Of a stretch of 64,000 nt of DNA, positions 11,936 to 22,711 are shown piece by piece (positions within the stretch are counted from its first letter, which is position 1; every line of letters starts with the position of its first letter). The position numbers and the translations under genes are program-made. Location: the NCBI GenBank assembly GCA_027943335.1, contig BSBK01003561.1, forward strand, positions 62,001-126,000. Reading direction: 5' to 3'. The DNA is from Chamaecyparis obtusa. Taxonomy: Eukaryota; Streptophyta; Pinopsida; Cupressales; Cupressaceae. The notes under the pieces were generated by a model that saw only the letters and a program-made list of their open reading frames with translations, did no database searches and was not told where the DNA came from.

Positions 11936-12744
11936 ATGAGCTTTACTACCACTAGTCCTACTTATAAAATTCCAGTTAGAAGAAGTCATAGACTCATGGG
12001 TGCCTTTGATCCTGAATCTTCCTCTCCTTTCCTTAGGATCCTAGATGATAACTTGATTCTTCATGATTCCAATCCTACTATGGAGAAAAACTCTTCTCAC
12101 TCATCTCATGATGAGGATGATGCTTTAAGAGTTCCTCCTGAGCAAGTCCAAAATATTTCCACTGAACTTGATAAAATGGGTAATTGGCTTCTTCAAAAGA
12201 ACCATAATCAAGACTCCATTCAAGCTATAGAGGCTCTTAAGAAAGTTCTCCATGATAGTGATCAAGGTGTTAACCTCTTGCATGGTATTACTCACCTTGT
12301 GCATTCAAATGTTAAACCTTTAGTTCAAGAAGCTCAAGATTTAGGGTTGATTTCTCCTATCACTAGTGTTGAGCCTCCTTCTAATCCTTTACCTAATATT
12401 CCTATCTATACTCCTTCTTGGTGACTATGACGGTTCCCTCTATTCCTATGAGTGTTCCTCCTATGTCCCTTCCTACATCACAACCTTTTTATCATAATGT
12501 TCCTTTCACTTATTCCAATCCACTTCCAACTGTAGTTCCTAGTGTTCCTCTAGTTGTGTCTTCTATTCCTACAACTTCTTACACTTTACCTAGTGTGTCT
12601 AATGTTTATACTCCTATTTCCTCTAATGATTCAACAATCATTAGTTTGGCTCAAACTGTATCATCCTTACAACAACAACTTGCTTCTTTAACTCAAAACA
12701 AGTTTAGTATTCCTACATGTGACATGGGAAGTCCTGTGTCCTGA
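11936..12744 (+). pseudogene. E3 gag-type ORF, N-terminal region
   Basis: First part of the single long frame of the E3/E4 family. ATG at 11936 opens MSFTTTSPTYKIPVRRSHR; E4 has the same start. Residues 1-160 are hydrophilic with a Ser/Asp/Glu patch (SSHDEDDA) and a helical stretch (LDKMGNWLLQKN). A Pro/Ser/Thr/Val-rich linker follows (12418-12744). A one-base loss near 12420, absent from E4, shifts the frame between the two parts. No known domain is recognised in this N-terminal portion; by position it precedes the capsid-like domain and may be a matrix-like region. Confidence 0.75.
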
Positions 12745-13434
12745 GACATCATTCATACTCCTATTCCTCAGCAAGGTGATATGCCTCATCTTGAGAATTA
12801 TAATGGAAAAGGAGATCCTTTTCATCATGTTAAAACATTCCAAATCCTTTGTAGTGATTATGCTCATGACCATAGGATTTTAGCCAAACTATTTTCTAGA
12901 ACCTTCCATGACAAGGCCTTACAATGGTATTGTTCCTTTCCTCCTTATTCTATTGATTCCTTTCCACAACATTCTAATGCCTTTATTCAAAAATTTCAAA
13001 ATAATATTGGCCCGCAAGTGTCTTTGACTAATTTGATGCATTGTAAACAAAGTGCTAAGGAAAAATTAACTAAATTTATTGGTAGATTTAAGAATTTGTA
13101 TGCTCAGATTTCCTATCATGTTCCTGATATTGATATTTAATGTATGTTTATTTCAAATTTGCAAAAGGATATTAGAGATAAGATTTTGCTTACTGAATTT
13201 ACCTCTTTTCAAAAACTTTTTTTAGTGCTTCAACATTATCAATTACAAGTGAGTCAATTTGAGAGAAACACTCCAATGGCTCCTATTCTTGTTGATAAGA
13301 GTGATGCTGCTCCTAATCCAAACAAATTTCAAAAATTCAACAACTATGTCAAGATAAACAAACAAGTGAATGCAGTTGCTGATCAAGTTGTTGCATCTCA
13401 CAATGCCACTTTTGCATCCACTATTTTTGATTAA
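12745..13434 (+). pseudogene. E3 retrotransposon gag (capsid-like) domain
   Basis: The capsid-type domain. Key blocks: MPHLENYNGKGDPFHHVKTF, DHRILAKLFSRTFHDKALQW, SIDSFPQHSNAFIQKFQNNI, SAKEKLTKFIGRFKNLYAQI and MFISNLQKDIRDKILL. This is the retrotransposon-gag pattern of plant Ty3/gypsy elements (D-P..H...F, L..A..W, F...F). Stops replace Trp near 12742 and Gln-Arg near 13138 (CAACGT in E4 has become TAATGT, two C-to-T changes). The homologous stretch in E4 is open for 267 codons. Confidence 0.9.
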
Positions 13435-13718
13435 ATCGTGCATTTACTCCTCTTTCTGAATCTTTACATGCTATTATGAATAGGTTGTTAGTTGCTAATA
13501 TGATTACTTTACCTCCTATTCGACCTCTTTTACCTACTACGATTGCATCTAAATCTTTTGATCAAAATGCTTTTTGTCAATATCATCATCAGAATGGTCA
13601 TGATACTAAGAAATGTTATTCTTTAAAACATAAGGCTCAAGATCTAATTGATTCTAAGGCTTTATCTGTTGATAATTTGGATAGTAGTGGGAATAAATTT
13701 GTCTCTCCTCCTAATTAG
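13435..13718 (+). pseudogene. E3 zinc-knuckle-like segment of gag
   Basis: Contains FCQYHHQNGHDTKKCYSLK, a C-x2-H-x4-H-x4-C variant of the nucleocapsid knuckle that binds RNA in many plant gypsy elements. E4 keeps the same four metal ligands. A frameshift lies just upstream, near 13435, relative to the gag core. Confidence 0.8.
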
Positions 13719-14501
13719 AACCTTCCAATCTATATGAACCCTTTACCTATGCATGATACTAATACTATTGCTCAACCATCTGCTATGGAAATTGTGTATG
13801 ATTCAAAGATGGATGATCTCAATCATGTTGTTAATCAAGTGGAGCATGTTGATCAATTTGTATCTCTACCTTAACCTCAACTTCAACCTCAACCTCAGAT
13901 TCAACCTCAAGTTCAATCTCAACCTCAACCAAAACCTAAACCTAAGATGAAAACTCAAACTAAACCTTGACAAAAATTTAAGAATAAGAGACCTCAGGAA
14001 CTCTTTATTATCTTTGATGACTCTGAGACTATTGAAGCTCCTGATGTTCCCCTCTACATTGCTGCTAGGATTTCTCAGAAACCTACTCACGGTTGTCTTA
14101 TTGATCCTACATCCTTATTCAATGTTCTCACTAAATAAAATCTTTTTATGAAAAGATTAAAATGTGACTTTTATGATACATCAGATGCATGGATTCAAAC
14201 TTGCAATGGTTTTCTTTATCCATCCTTTGGTTCTATTACTTTACCATTTGAACTTTGTGGAAAAAGTGTGAACACTACCTTTTTTGTTGTTCCTACTTCT
14301 AATCAATTTCAAGTTAAGCTAGGTTTTCCTTGGTTAACTGCCATGCATGCTATTGCTTCACCTATCCATAAGTGTCTTAAGTTCATTCATGATGAAGAAG
14401 TGAAGATGATTAATCATAGTCTATATCAACCTTCCAGGCCTAGAGATTGTGCTGCTCTAGATTTCTTTTGGCCTTCGTTACCAAATTCATGTCCTCCTTG
14501 A
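13719..14501 (+). pseudogene. E3 protease-like segment with D-P-T instead of D-T/S-G
   Basis: After a Gln/Pro-rich linker (about 13865-13960), this part reads like a retropepsin scaffold: GCLIDPTSLFNVL near 14090 at the active-site position and VKLGFPWLTAMHAIASP near 14320 at the place of the usual ILGRPWL block. In known proteases the Asp is followed by Ser/Thr/Leu-Gly; here it is Pro-Thr, and E4 has the same DPTS. The change therefore predates both copies and suggests an inactive or repurposed domain. A stop (TAA) follows near 14136. Assignment as protease-derived is inferred from order and the downstream block. Confidence 0.6.
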
Positions 14502-15222
14502 CCTGATAGTCTTTTTTTATCATATCAAGCTTATGAACATCATAAAATTCTTGAATTAAGTTCACCTCCTAGGGATCTTAATCATGGTCTTTTACATACA
14601 CCTTCTATACCTCCTTTAACTATGACTTCTAGCTCTGTTAATCAAGTTCCTTCTACCAAACCTATCAAAGATCCTATGATTGTTTCTCCTATGGTTAATA
14701 ATCCTATTGATCTTCCTAAAGAACTTGTGAAGGATCCTATGATTGTTCCTCCTAGTTCTCAACTTATTTCAAATAAATCAAAGTGAAACCGATCTGCTAA
14801 TGAACATTGTAAAAAGCATCCTGCTCATGCTAAAGCTCAAAGATCTCTACCTTCTATGGATAAACCTATGCATAATGTGGTAGAATATATTGTTACTAAT
14901 AATGATGTTCACATGCATGATTATGATGATTCTATTCGTATCTTTGATCCTATTTTGATTAATTTGGATGAAGAAGATACTCTTGATGATACTGATGATG
15001 TTAATGATGAATATGAAACTATTGACATTGACATTGATTTACCTAATATGCTTTCATCACAATTAACTCTTACACCTAGTGGTGAACATTGTGATTCTCA
15101 AGAGGATCCTTGTTTGGAACTAGCTATCATTCCTACTATGTTGGATATAGTCCCTCTTGTGAGTTACCCACCTTCCTTAAATGATATACAATGAGATGGG
15201 GAAAGTAGGTGGTACACTTAAT
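14502..15222 (+). pseudogene. E3 C-terminal acidic region of the long ORF
   Basis: Begins with repeated Pro-rich words (KDPMIV..PP) and becomes strongly acidic in 14856-15194, with MHDYDDSIRIFDPILINLDE and DDTDDVNDEYETIDIDIDLP. It is strongly conserved in E4 (45415-45768), ending in SYPPSLNDIQ. The Arg codon after NDIQ has become TGA here; E4 reads on for a few residues. No domain recognised. In gag-pol elements this position would lead to RT, but no RT motif follows. Confidence 0.7.
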
Positions 15223-16356
15223 CATTGTGTCCTTCATGGTAGCTTTGTTGTGTGTTTTCCTAATATATTGTGCTTCTCCCATACTATGTTTGCTAAATGT
15301 TATTATATTCTTTTATACAATCCTTGTTACTCAATTGGTGCAAGTTGATGAAGGAATCAAAACTGTTGTTCAAATTCTTCTATATGTATGTCTATTCTTC
15401 TATGTGTTGTTCAATGTTATGTCATAACTATGCTATTGTTTGTAAATGTTTCCTTGTGTAATATGCTTGGATTTGAGATATGGTAGCACTAATTTTTTTT
15501 AGTCTCCATGTCATGGTCTGAAAAGATTCTCCTTTGTATATCTTATGTGATCTTTCCTCCTTTGTGATTGTAGTTCTACTTTCTTTAGGGAATGATGTCA
15601 ATTCATTTGCAATAATATCATATATATTATCTTATGATCATACTGACCCCATGGTAGGTAGATCCTTTATGTGTTCTTTTTATGTTTCTATGAAATTTCC
15701 CTTGATTTGTCTTTGTCTAGGGGCATCTCGATGTGGAAATGTAATTAGTGGAGTTGTTTATGTTTCCATTAAAGCCATTGCTCTTGTTAAAGTGTCAGAA
15801 ATGACTTTAATGTGGGGGCATACGCTCTACTCACCTATTGCACACATGCACTTTCCAATACACACATATTTTTCAAGATACTTTTTCTTTTTTTGGATTA
15901 GTAATTAATCCTTAAAGCATGGATTAATATTTTAGGATCTCTTGATCCCTCCAATTTCAAATACACATATGTTTTGATCCCTTAAGGTCGAAAGTTTCCT
16001 TAAGACTAGATCTCTTTTGTTTTTTGGTTTTATTCTTATGGAATAGAATATTCCTAAGGATGAATCCTTGATGGGTTGACTAGTGAGTAGCCACATTCAC
16101 TAGGTGGTTCAATTCTATCTTTTCAATTTTTCCATTTTTTTGTGTGGTTCACAATGGGACATAAGTTCTCATTGGGTGAGGTAATCATGTCTTCTTTCTT
16201 TCTCAAGAGATGTTTCTCTTATTGTGATCTAGGAATTGATGAAGACTTGAGTCCCTAGGGGCTTAAGGTTTCTCTTTGTCCCTTTTATTATGATAAGATT
16301 ATCTTTTCATTCTGATCTCCTTTACCAAGAGTTTGCATCGAGTCCATACTCTTGCT
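15223..16356 (+). other. E3 downstream region without polymerase
   Basis: About 1.1 kb between the long ORF and the polypurine tract. It includes a short hydrophobic frame (15209-15427, with LLCVFLIYCASPILCLLNV), matched in E4 over about 50 codons, and a GTGGGGGCATACGCTC word near 15810 that resembles a polypurine tract. Because the two copies are similar at DNA level anyway, amino-acid conservation alone does not prove this is coding. The rest holds nothing recognisable. Confidence 0.55.
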
Positions 16357-16370
16357 AAAGTGGGGTTTAA
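16357..16370 (+). other. E3 polypurine tract
   Basis: AAAGTGGGGTTTAA directly before the 3' LTR, the primer for plus-strand DNA. E4 has AAAGTGGGGGCTTAA at the same place. Confidence 0.85.
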
Positions 16371-17059
16371 TGTATCATCTTAAAATGGAAGCACTTCCAT
16401 GTTAAGAGTATTTAGCCCTCTGAGTAAGTGGTTTGGGGTCATGCTAAGCACCTTGATTGGGTCTTTTCATGTATTTGGCTTTTTCCCCACTTTCCACTTC
16501 TTCCCTGCACTTGATTTCTTCATTCTAGGTGAAATTAGGGTTAGGATCTTGAGGATTCTCCTTAATTTCCCTCTCCCATGGCTCTATTTTCTAGGTAGGA
16601 TTTAGAAATAGGTCCTCCTAGACTTCATCATAGTAATCATAGGATTTTATGTCTATCTCTGGCATTTTGTCCTATTCTGATATCATTTCTAGGTTTCTAG
16701 GCATCCCCGAGACCTCCTGACCTGGTTTTGACTTAGTCTGGGCCTAGGGTCAAATTCGAGGTTGATCCTGACTAGGTCAAGATTGAGCTTAAACTTGAAT
16801 AGGTCAGGATCAAGGTCAAACCTAACTAGGTTAGGTCCAACCTCAATTTTTCCCCCTCATTCAAATTGTTAATATCTTTGATTTTTGAGCATCAGGCTTT
16901 TGAGATATTTATTTTCTTGCCTCCAGGTTGGCCATTTCAGGTATCAGGATGGTAAATCCTCTAATTGCATTTAATATAGTTATATTTTCTAAAGGTTAGT
17001 ACCTAATTGGGATTTAATTCTCCAAGGTGGCCCCTCTAGAGGATTGTGCCCTAGTTCAC

Positions 17060-17068
17060 TATAAAAGG
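17060..17068 (+). promoter_or_regulatory. E3 3' LTR TATA box
   Basis: TATAAAAGG, also present in both LTRs of E4. Confidence 0.7.
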
Positions 17069-17860
17069 AGGCCTTCCTCTCTCATTTGATCCATCAAGTT
17101 TCATGAGAACATCCACAATCAAGCAAGTCTTCAAGAATTCAAGTGTTCAAGCATTCATCCATCAAGGAGATCCATTGTTAGCTATTGAAGGATTCAATCT
17201 CTTTGGAGACCCCTTTGATGATCCATCCTTCTACATTCATTCAATCCTTTTCATATGCAAAGATTGAGTCAAGATTGGTGTTGAAGATCAAATGCCATTG
17301 ATTGGAGACATCCTACATTCATCCTACATCCATTGAAGCATTCCTACTTGTGGATTTGAGGATTCAAATTGTCTACAAGGACTTCAACATAAGCGAGGTG
17401 ATTTGTTTCAATTACTTTTTTTATGCACAATATATTTCATTTCAATTTCAAGGTTAATTCCTAAACTGTGGTTTGACCAAGGCAAACCCCCCATGCAACA
17501 AAAAACCCCATTTTCTTGTAGGTACAAGTGTGAAATTTTAGATCTGAGATCAAATTTGGATACCCTTTTCGGAAAACTTTTGAGATCTACAAATAGAATT
17601 AGAATCGGACTTCAAATAAAGAATGTAGTATTTGACCTTTTATGAGGGTCAAACCTGACCTGAGCTCATCTTGGAGAATGATTTATGGGTTTTCTTTGTC
17701 TCGACATTTCCAGTCTAGAACAAGTTGCACAATTGCCTGAAAGTATACATAGACATCATAATTTGATATTTTCCATATTTTCCCTAATTTGAGGTTAGTA
17801 TTTATATTTCAGTTATTCCATATTTCAAGCATTGTTTCCTTCATAGGGAAATATTGGATT

Positions 17861-17862
<2 letters not shown>

Positions 17863-17922
<60 letters not shown>
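17863..17922. repeat. (CT)30 microsatellite
   Basis: Present only in the 3' LTR of E3; the 5' LTR has a few CT units at the same place (near 11542), so it expanded after insertion. Confidence 0.98.
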
Positions 17923-17925
<3 letters not shown>

Positions 17926-18077
17926 CCATATTCTTCATAAATTGATTCAATTATGTATTAACCTCTTGGTTGATCAAATTCAATCTCTTCTTTGGGAATT
18001 TGGGTTTGAGAATAGATCTCATATTTCCCCCTTTACATTTGAATAGAGGTGAATCCATTTTACTTCTATTCAAGGAT

Positions 18078-18269
18078 AAGCCAAATAATATTCAATTAGG
18101 AGATAATTAGAATAAATTAGGAATATTTGAGAAATATTCCCTAATGTAGAATTGAGATAGAATCGATTAGGGTTTTGATGATTCGATGCATAGATGTGCC
18201 TTTGGTTAGGAATTTTATGTCAATTTCAATCAATTTGTTGATGTAGAAGGTTAATGGTCCTATAGCCCA
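18078..18269 (-). repeat. E2 5' LTR, right piece (U3 start)
   Basis: Continuation of the E2 LTR after E3 and its AGGAT duplication. The right edge is placed at the CA of tatagccca because E5 integrase codons are readable from about 18275; the exact edge and target duplication are not clear. Confidence 0.6.
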
Positions 18270-18274
18270 TTTTT

Positions 18275-18869
18275 TTGGGTAATACAACAGCTTTGAGCCC
18301 CTAGAACACCTGAAAAAGAATAGTATTGCATAAAGAAGGAATAGATCAGTAACTGAAGTAGCAAGAGCTATGTTATTTGAAAATGATTTGGCAAGGAAAT
18401 TTTGGAGATAAGTAGTGAATACAATAGTATATACAATGAATAGAGTGCAAATTAGAGTAGACACAAACAAGACACAATATGAATTATGGTTTGGACATGC
18501 ACCATTAGTTAAGTATTTTAGAATTTTTGGAAGTGTTATGTTAAGAGAGATAATGACATTAGTAAGTTTGATTTGAGAAGTGATATAGGTATATTTCTTG
18601 GTTATTCATAGAAAAGAAAATCGTATAGATTTTTCAATAAAATAACTAAGACTATTGTTGAGAGTACAATTGTTAAAATTGATGAGAAGTTCAAAATTCA
18701 GGAAAGAATACTTGATTATAAATCAGAAGAAGAAGTTCATCATAGAATTGATCATGAAAATATTGAGTTATTTTATGAAACTAACATTGATTTTCTGAAT
18801 GAGAGTTACATTGACGAGATAAGACAAGAGCCTAGATTAGAACATAGAGTTGAAGCAAGAAATGAGATA
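18275..18869 (+). pseudogene. E5 integrase C-terminal part, 5' cut by E2
   Basis: Copia integrase from the end of the catalytic core onward: QQL-stop-APRTPEK, then NSIA-stop-RRNRSVTEVARAM, where the catalytic Glu codon (GAA) is now TAA. The conserved copia sequence continues with VYTMNRVQIR and YELWFGHAPLVKYFRIFGS, then an acidic spacer toward RT. E7 carries the same region (27410-27724). Stops and small indels close the frame. The core with the two Asp residues is missing from the window because E2 interrupts it. Confidence 0.85.
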
Positions 18870-19898
18870 GTGACACCTAATAAAAATCTAGCAAGAAATC
18901 ACCCTATTGATCAGATTATTAGAAGCATAGAAAAAGGAGTTATGACAAGGAATAAGGTACAAGAAGAACTATGTTTGATTTCTCAAATTGAACCTAAAAC
19001 TACTGAGGAAGCTTGTAAAGATGAAAATTGGATTCACGCAATGAAGGAAGAACTAGATCAAATTGAAGAGAACAATACTTGGAAGTTGGTCCCTAGACCT
19101 AAAGATAAAAATGTTATAAGAACTAAATGGGTATTCAAGAATAAGATGAATGAACAAGGTGAAGTTGTAAGGAAAAAAGAAATATTAGTATGTAAAGGAT
19201 ACTCACAACAAGAAGGAATTGATTATGAAGAGACTTTTGCACGTGTTCCTAGAATTGAAGTAGTGATAATGTTTTAGGCTTATGCAGCTTATAAAAAATT
19301 CAAAGTGTATCAAATGGATGTGAAGTCAACATTTATGAATGGAGAATTGGAAGAAGAAGTGTACATTGATAATCCTGAAGGTTTTCCCTTGATTCATGAA
19401 GGAGATATGGTATGTACACTGAACAAAGCTTTATATGGACTGGAACAAGCACCTAGAAAATGGTATGCAAGATTAGATAAATATTTGATAAAATTGGGAT
19501 TTTATAAAGGCACAATAGACATTAATTTATATTTGAAAGAGATTGAGAATGGTTTATTGATTGTAGTTATCTTTGTTGATGATATTATCTTTGGAGGTGA
19601 AGATGAAGCTAGTGATAAATTTGTTGATGATTTGAAGATAGAATTTGAAATGAGCATGATTGGTGACATGAAATATTTTTTAGGATTAAAAATAGCACAT
19701 AACAGTAATGGTATTTTATTATGTCAAGAAAAGTATTTGAAAGACTTGTTGCAGATATTTAGAATGGAAAATTGTAATCCGGTTGGCACACCTATGGTAA
19801 TTATTCATAAGTTATCAAGCACAAATGAAACTCCCACAGTTGAACAAAAGAAGTATAGATCCATCATTGGAGGATTGTAGTATTTATCTCATACAAGA
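18870..19898 (+). pseudogene. E5 copia reverse transcriptase
   Basis: RVT_2-type polymerase. From the N-terminus: IEPKTTEEACKDENWIHAMK, NTWKLVPRPKDKNVIRTKWV, KEILVCKGYSQQEGIDYEET and FARVPRIEVVIMF, then a TAG stop at 19275. It resumes with [40 protein letters not shown] and the catalytic FVDDIIFGG (near 19575), then MKYFLGLKIAHNSNGILLCQ. The catalytic box is intact. Two stops interrupt an otherwise good frame, so it decayed less than E7's copy. Order and motifs are those of plant Ty1/copia pol. Confidence 0.93.
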
Positions 19899-20529
19899 TT
19901 CGATATATCACATGTAGTTGGAATTGTTGCAAGATTTCAAGCTAATCCTAAAGAGTCACATTATGCAATAGTAAAAATAATATTTAGATATTTGAGTGGA
20001 AAAATTGACTATGGGTTATGGTATGATAAATCAAATTACTTTACCCTATGTGCATATACAGATGCAGATTGGGGAGGTAGTGTTGATGAAAAAAAGATTA
20101 CAAGTGGTGGAGCATTTTTTCGTGGAGGAAGAGTGGTTTCTTGGCTAAGTAAGAAAAAAAATTGTATTTCATAGAGCATAGTAGAAGCAGAATATGTAGC
20201 AACAATAAACAATTGTAATCAAATAATATGGATGAAACAAATGTTGATGGATATTGGAATCAAATTGAATGAGCCTATTATCATACAGTATGATAATGCC
20301 AGTACAATAAGTATGTCTAAGAATCTTGTACTTGATTCTAAGACAAAGCATATAGAAATCAAGTATTATGTTGTAAGAGAGAAATTTGTAGAGAAATAAG
20401 TCTGACTTGAGTATATAAGTACAAAAGAGAAGATTGTAGATAAATTTACAAATCTCTTACCTAAAGATACATTTGAATATTTGAGAGGTATGCTTGGGGT
20501 TATGCCCCAGCCTACTTTTGAGAAGTGAT
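19899..20529 (+). pseudogene. E5 copia RNase H
   Basis: RNase H that would degrade RNA in the hybrid. Contains IDYGLWYDKS, LCAYTDADWGGSVDEKK (first Asp), LSKKKNCIS then TAG in place of Gln, IVEAEYVATINNCNQIIWMK (Glu), DNASTISMSKNLVLDSKTKH (Asp) and a C-terminal LLPKDTFEYLRGMLGVMP before the stop near 20529. The polyprotein ends like that of E7. A TAA and a TGA close it near 20395. Confidence 0.9.
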
Positions 20530-20905
20530 GTAGATAGTTGCATCAGTCTAGTGGTATATGAGCTCTATCTTTTCTGGACTATATGCTAATACTTTCTCTA
20601 TGGGGGAGTATGTGTATTTTGAGCTGAGTTATAAAGGACTCTTGTGAATGTATTTTCTAAATAGTGTCTTTTGACATTGATGTGGATTAACATATTGATG
20701 CTTTCTTTGTCATTGATGTCAATGGGGGAGAAAAATACAATGAAAAACACTTGGTCATTTGACTAATGAAGAGGAATTGAAAAGAAGGATAATATCTAAT
20801 TATTGATCTGATTGATGAAGAGGATTTGAAGATATTTCAGAGTAGTAGTATTGTAGTTTGGTATTTATGGAACTTGAATGTTTTTCATCTATATTGCCAT
20901 CAATG
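20530..20905 (+). other. E5 3' untranslated part with repeated polypurine-like words
   Basis: No ORF of note. TATGGGGGAGTATG (near 20599) and TCAATGGGGGAG (near 20718) resemble the real polypurine tract at 20906-20919, so there are several candidate plus-strand start sites. Confidence 0.6.
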
Positions 20906-20919
20906 CCAATGGGGGGGAT
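20906..20919 (+). other. E5 polypurine tract
   Basis: A G-run (CCAATGGGGGGGAT) directly before the 3' LTR, matching the E7 tract GGGGGAGAT. Confidence 0.8.
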
Positions 20920-21330
20920 TTTTAGGAATGAATTCTAAATATGTCCTATGGGGGAGTATTCAGAGTCATTATGTAGTATTTTTATGTTGCATTCATGAAT
21001 GTGATTGTCATTGATGTGAACACATTAGTCTACTAGAGATTAGCAGAGAAATAGACAGTGTTTGAATTAGCGCACGTGGAGCATTGCAGATCAAGCTATG
21101 TGAAGTTGAGGAATTTTTCTATATTGTTTCTTGAGATTTTGATCAAGAGTGCATATGTAAATTCAATTATTCATGATAGATATGTGTAATTTAGTGGAAG
21201 CATTATTCAGACATTGTTCCTGAGAAGCGGCTTGTGATAACTAGATATATCTCCTAATCAGGATAGAATATGGGCATGCAAAGTTATACAGTTGATAAAG
21301 ACATTTTGGGGGTGACCTATATGAGACAAC
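20920..21330 (+). repeat. E5 3' LTR, left piece
   Basis: Starts TTTTAGGAATGAATTC, as the E7 3' LTR does (TG changed to TT in both), and runs to the ACAAC target of E6. It continues at 52524; the total of about 1,196 bp matches the E7 LTRs (1,181 and 1,222). Confidence 0.88.
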
Positions 21331-22449
21331 TATTAGAAATAGGAAATACTGAGAGGGGGGTGAATTAGTATTTCACAAACTTTTACTCTTTCCCAATTAT
21401 GGAAATAATAAATTAACTTGAAGCTTGCATAAGAAACTAAACTAAGTAAATAGAATAACAAGAATAACAATAAAACAAATGAAATCATAACACCATGTTT
21501 GTTCTCAAGGAAACCCTAGCCAAGGGAAACACCTATGGGGATGATACCCACAATTGATCCATTAATCAAAAGTATCATGTTAAGGATGTTGACCATGTTA
21601 GGAGTAATTTATATACATATAGTGTCTCTATCTTGGTTAAAGGACTCTAGGCCTTTTTAGAAGCCTCAACCCTGTTAGGAGTTTCTATTAAAAAAAAAAA
21701 TGTTTGCAAGACAAGATCACTTCCCAAACATGCAATATACAATAATAGCTTCGGATACAAAGGTAAGTTACAAAAACCTTTTTACTGCTGCCAAATAGCT
21801 TTACTATTCTGATCTAGCTTTGTAGGCTCTTCGCTTTGATATACAGTACTTTCTTCCTCTCTTCTTACAAAATACAATTTTTCATCATATATCAACTTAT
21901 TACAATCGCTATATCTTTTTTGCATATTTTGCATTACATTGTACTTACATATATACAAGCTATTACAAAATAACTTGTTGTCAGCTTACAATACTTTATA
22001 CTCTTCTCAAAATATAAATTCATTATATGCTGCCTTAGAGTTAACATCTTGAATGTCATCCCTAATTAGTTAAGTAATTATTTTGATAAAAAAAAATTCC
22101 TTAACTCAATATAATCATATTTTGTCTTCTACTCTGTTCAGGTCAGCTCAACACTCTGTTTGTAAAACATTAATATCTTCTTCTTTACATGTTGTACAAA
22201 CTTGCAGTCTCACATGTGGGTTTGATATACATAGAATGATCCATGCTCAAGTGTGCATGCATTGAACCTTCTTTTGTGAACATCAATAATGAAAACTGTC
22301 TCTGATTAGATTGGTAAACATTGTTTTACTTAGACAATTTTCAAATGTGGTCATACAAAACTACTTCCTCCAATCATGCTATCTTCATGCTAGGTATATG
22401 TTGCCATAATGAAAACATTATGATATCCTACTTAGCCAAATTTCCCAAA
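21331..22449 (-). repeat. E6 3' LTR (1,119 bp)
   Basis: The left edge TATTAGAAATAGG is a changed TGTTAGAAATAGG. The right edge AATTTCCCAAA is directly followed by the polypurine tract. It contains the G-run GAGAGGGGGG near 21350 and the hairpin array. Confidence 0.9.
21535..21683 (-). other. Hairpin array in E6 3' LTR
   Basis: TGGGGATGATACCCA (near 21537), GACCATGTTAGGAGTA (21591, one pair lost), GGCCTTTTTAGAAGCC (near 21650) and AACCCTGTTAGGAGTT (21668-21683). The same kinds of unit occur in E5, E7, E8 and E12. Confidence 0.65.
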
Positions 22450-22461
22450 ATCTCCCCCTTT
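22450..22461 (-). other. E6 polypurine tract
   Basis: AAAGGGGGAGAT on the - strand directly before the 3' LTR. A related word (TTTGACAACAATGAC preceded by CCCCC) recurs at 22679-22705. Confidence 0.85.
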
Positions 22462-22711
22462 GTCATTGGTGGCAACATATGGGAAAATTGGCTAAGTCCC
22501 AAAAAAAATTTAATTACAAAAATGAAAAATATAACATATGGCCATTACAAAATTGTGGATCCTACATGTCTATACATGTCTACTTATTTCTCCAAAAACT
22601 AATACTCCCCCTAAGAGTATACATACTTTTCTGCATATTTGTATCTTTTATATACATACAATTTTTAGTACTATATTACTCCCCCTTTGACAACAATGAC
22701 AAAGGTGTCAA
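22462..22711 (-). other. E6 3' untranslated part up to the E7 insertion
   Basis: No ORF of note. It contains secondary polypurine-like words near 22610 and 22680. The TTCTA target of E7 follows at 22712-22716. Confidence 0.6.

Larger units (their letters stand above)
10077..18072 (+). mobile_element. E3: complete gag-only (TR-GAG-like) LTR retrotransposon
   Basis: A full element of 7,996 bp flanked by the 5-bp target duplication AGGAT (10072-10076 and 18073-18077). Order: 5' LTR 10077-11703, primer site 11707, one long decayed gag-type reading frame (11936-15194), about 1.1 kb without clear coding, polypurine tract (16357-16370) and 3' LTR 16371-18072. No reverse transcriptase, RNase H or integrase motif is readable in any frame, so it is non-autonomous. 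E4 is a second copy in the opposite orientation with the same structure, so the missing polymerase is a family trait. It lies inside the LTR of E2. The two LTRs differ at about a dozen of the first 125 positions, so the insertion is old. Confidence 0.93.
16371..18072 (+). repeat. E3 3' LTR (1,702 bp)
   Basis: TGTATCATCTTAAAATGG to CTATTCA, followed directly by the AGGAT duplication. It keeps the TATA box TATAAAAGG at 17060-17068. It is longer than the 5' LTR mainly because of a CT microsatellite. Confidence 0.93.
6311..18269 (-). mobile_element. E2: Tat-like Ty3/gypsy element, 5' part only, split by E1 and E3
   Basis: The visible 5' part, reading leftward, is a 5' LTR (two pieces, 9045-10076 and 18078-18269, separated by E3), a primer site (9021-9040), a leader of about 2.2 kb and the first 159 codons of gag (6311-6786), where E1 is inserted. 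The rest lies beyond the left edge. The right edge is set near 18269 because recognisable E5 integrase sequence starts by 18275. So E2 sits in E5's integrase and is in turn the host of E1 and E3. Tat-like is suggested by the primer-site form, the long pre-gag leader and the gag start; no polymerase is visible to confirm it. Confidence 0.75.

Noticed and set aside
13753..13950. A Leu/Asn-repeat frame (LNLNLN) in E3
   Set aside because: Out-of-frame reading of the Gln/Pro linker of the long ORF; an antisense version exists as well.
17789..18046. A frame with a (LS)n run
   Set aside because: Produced by the (CT)30 microsatellite in the E3 3' LTR.
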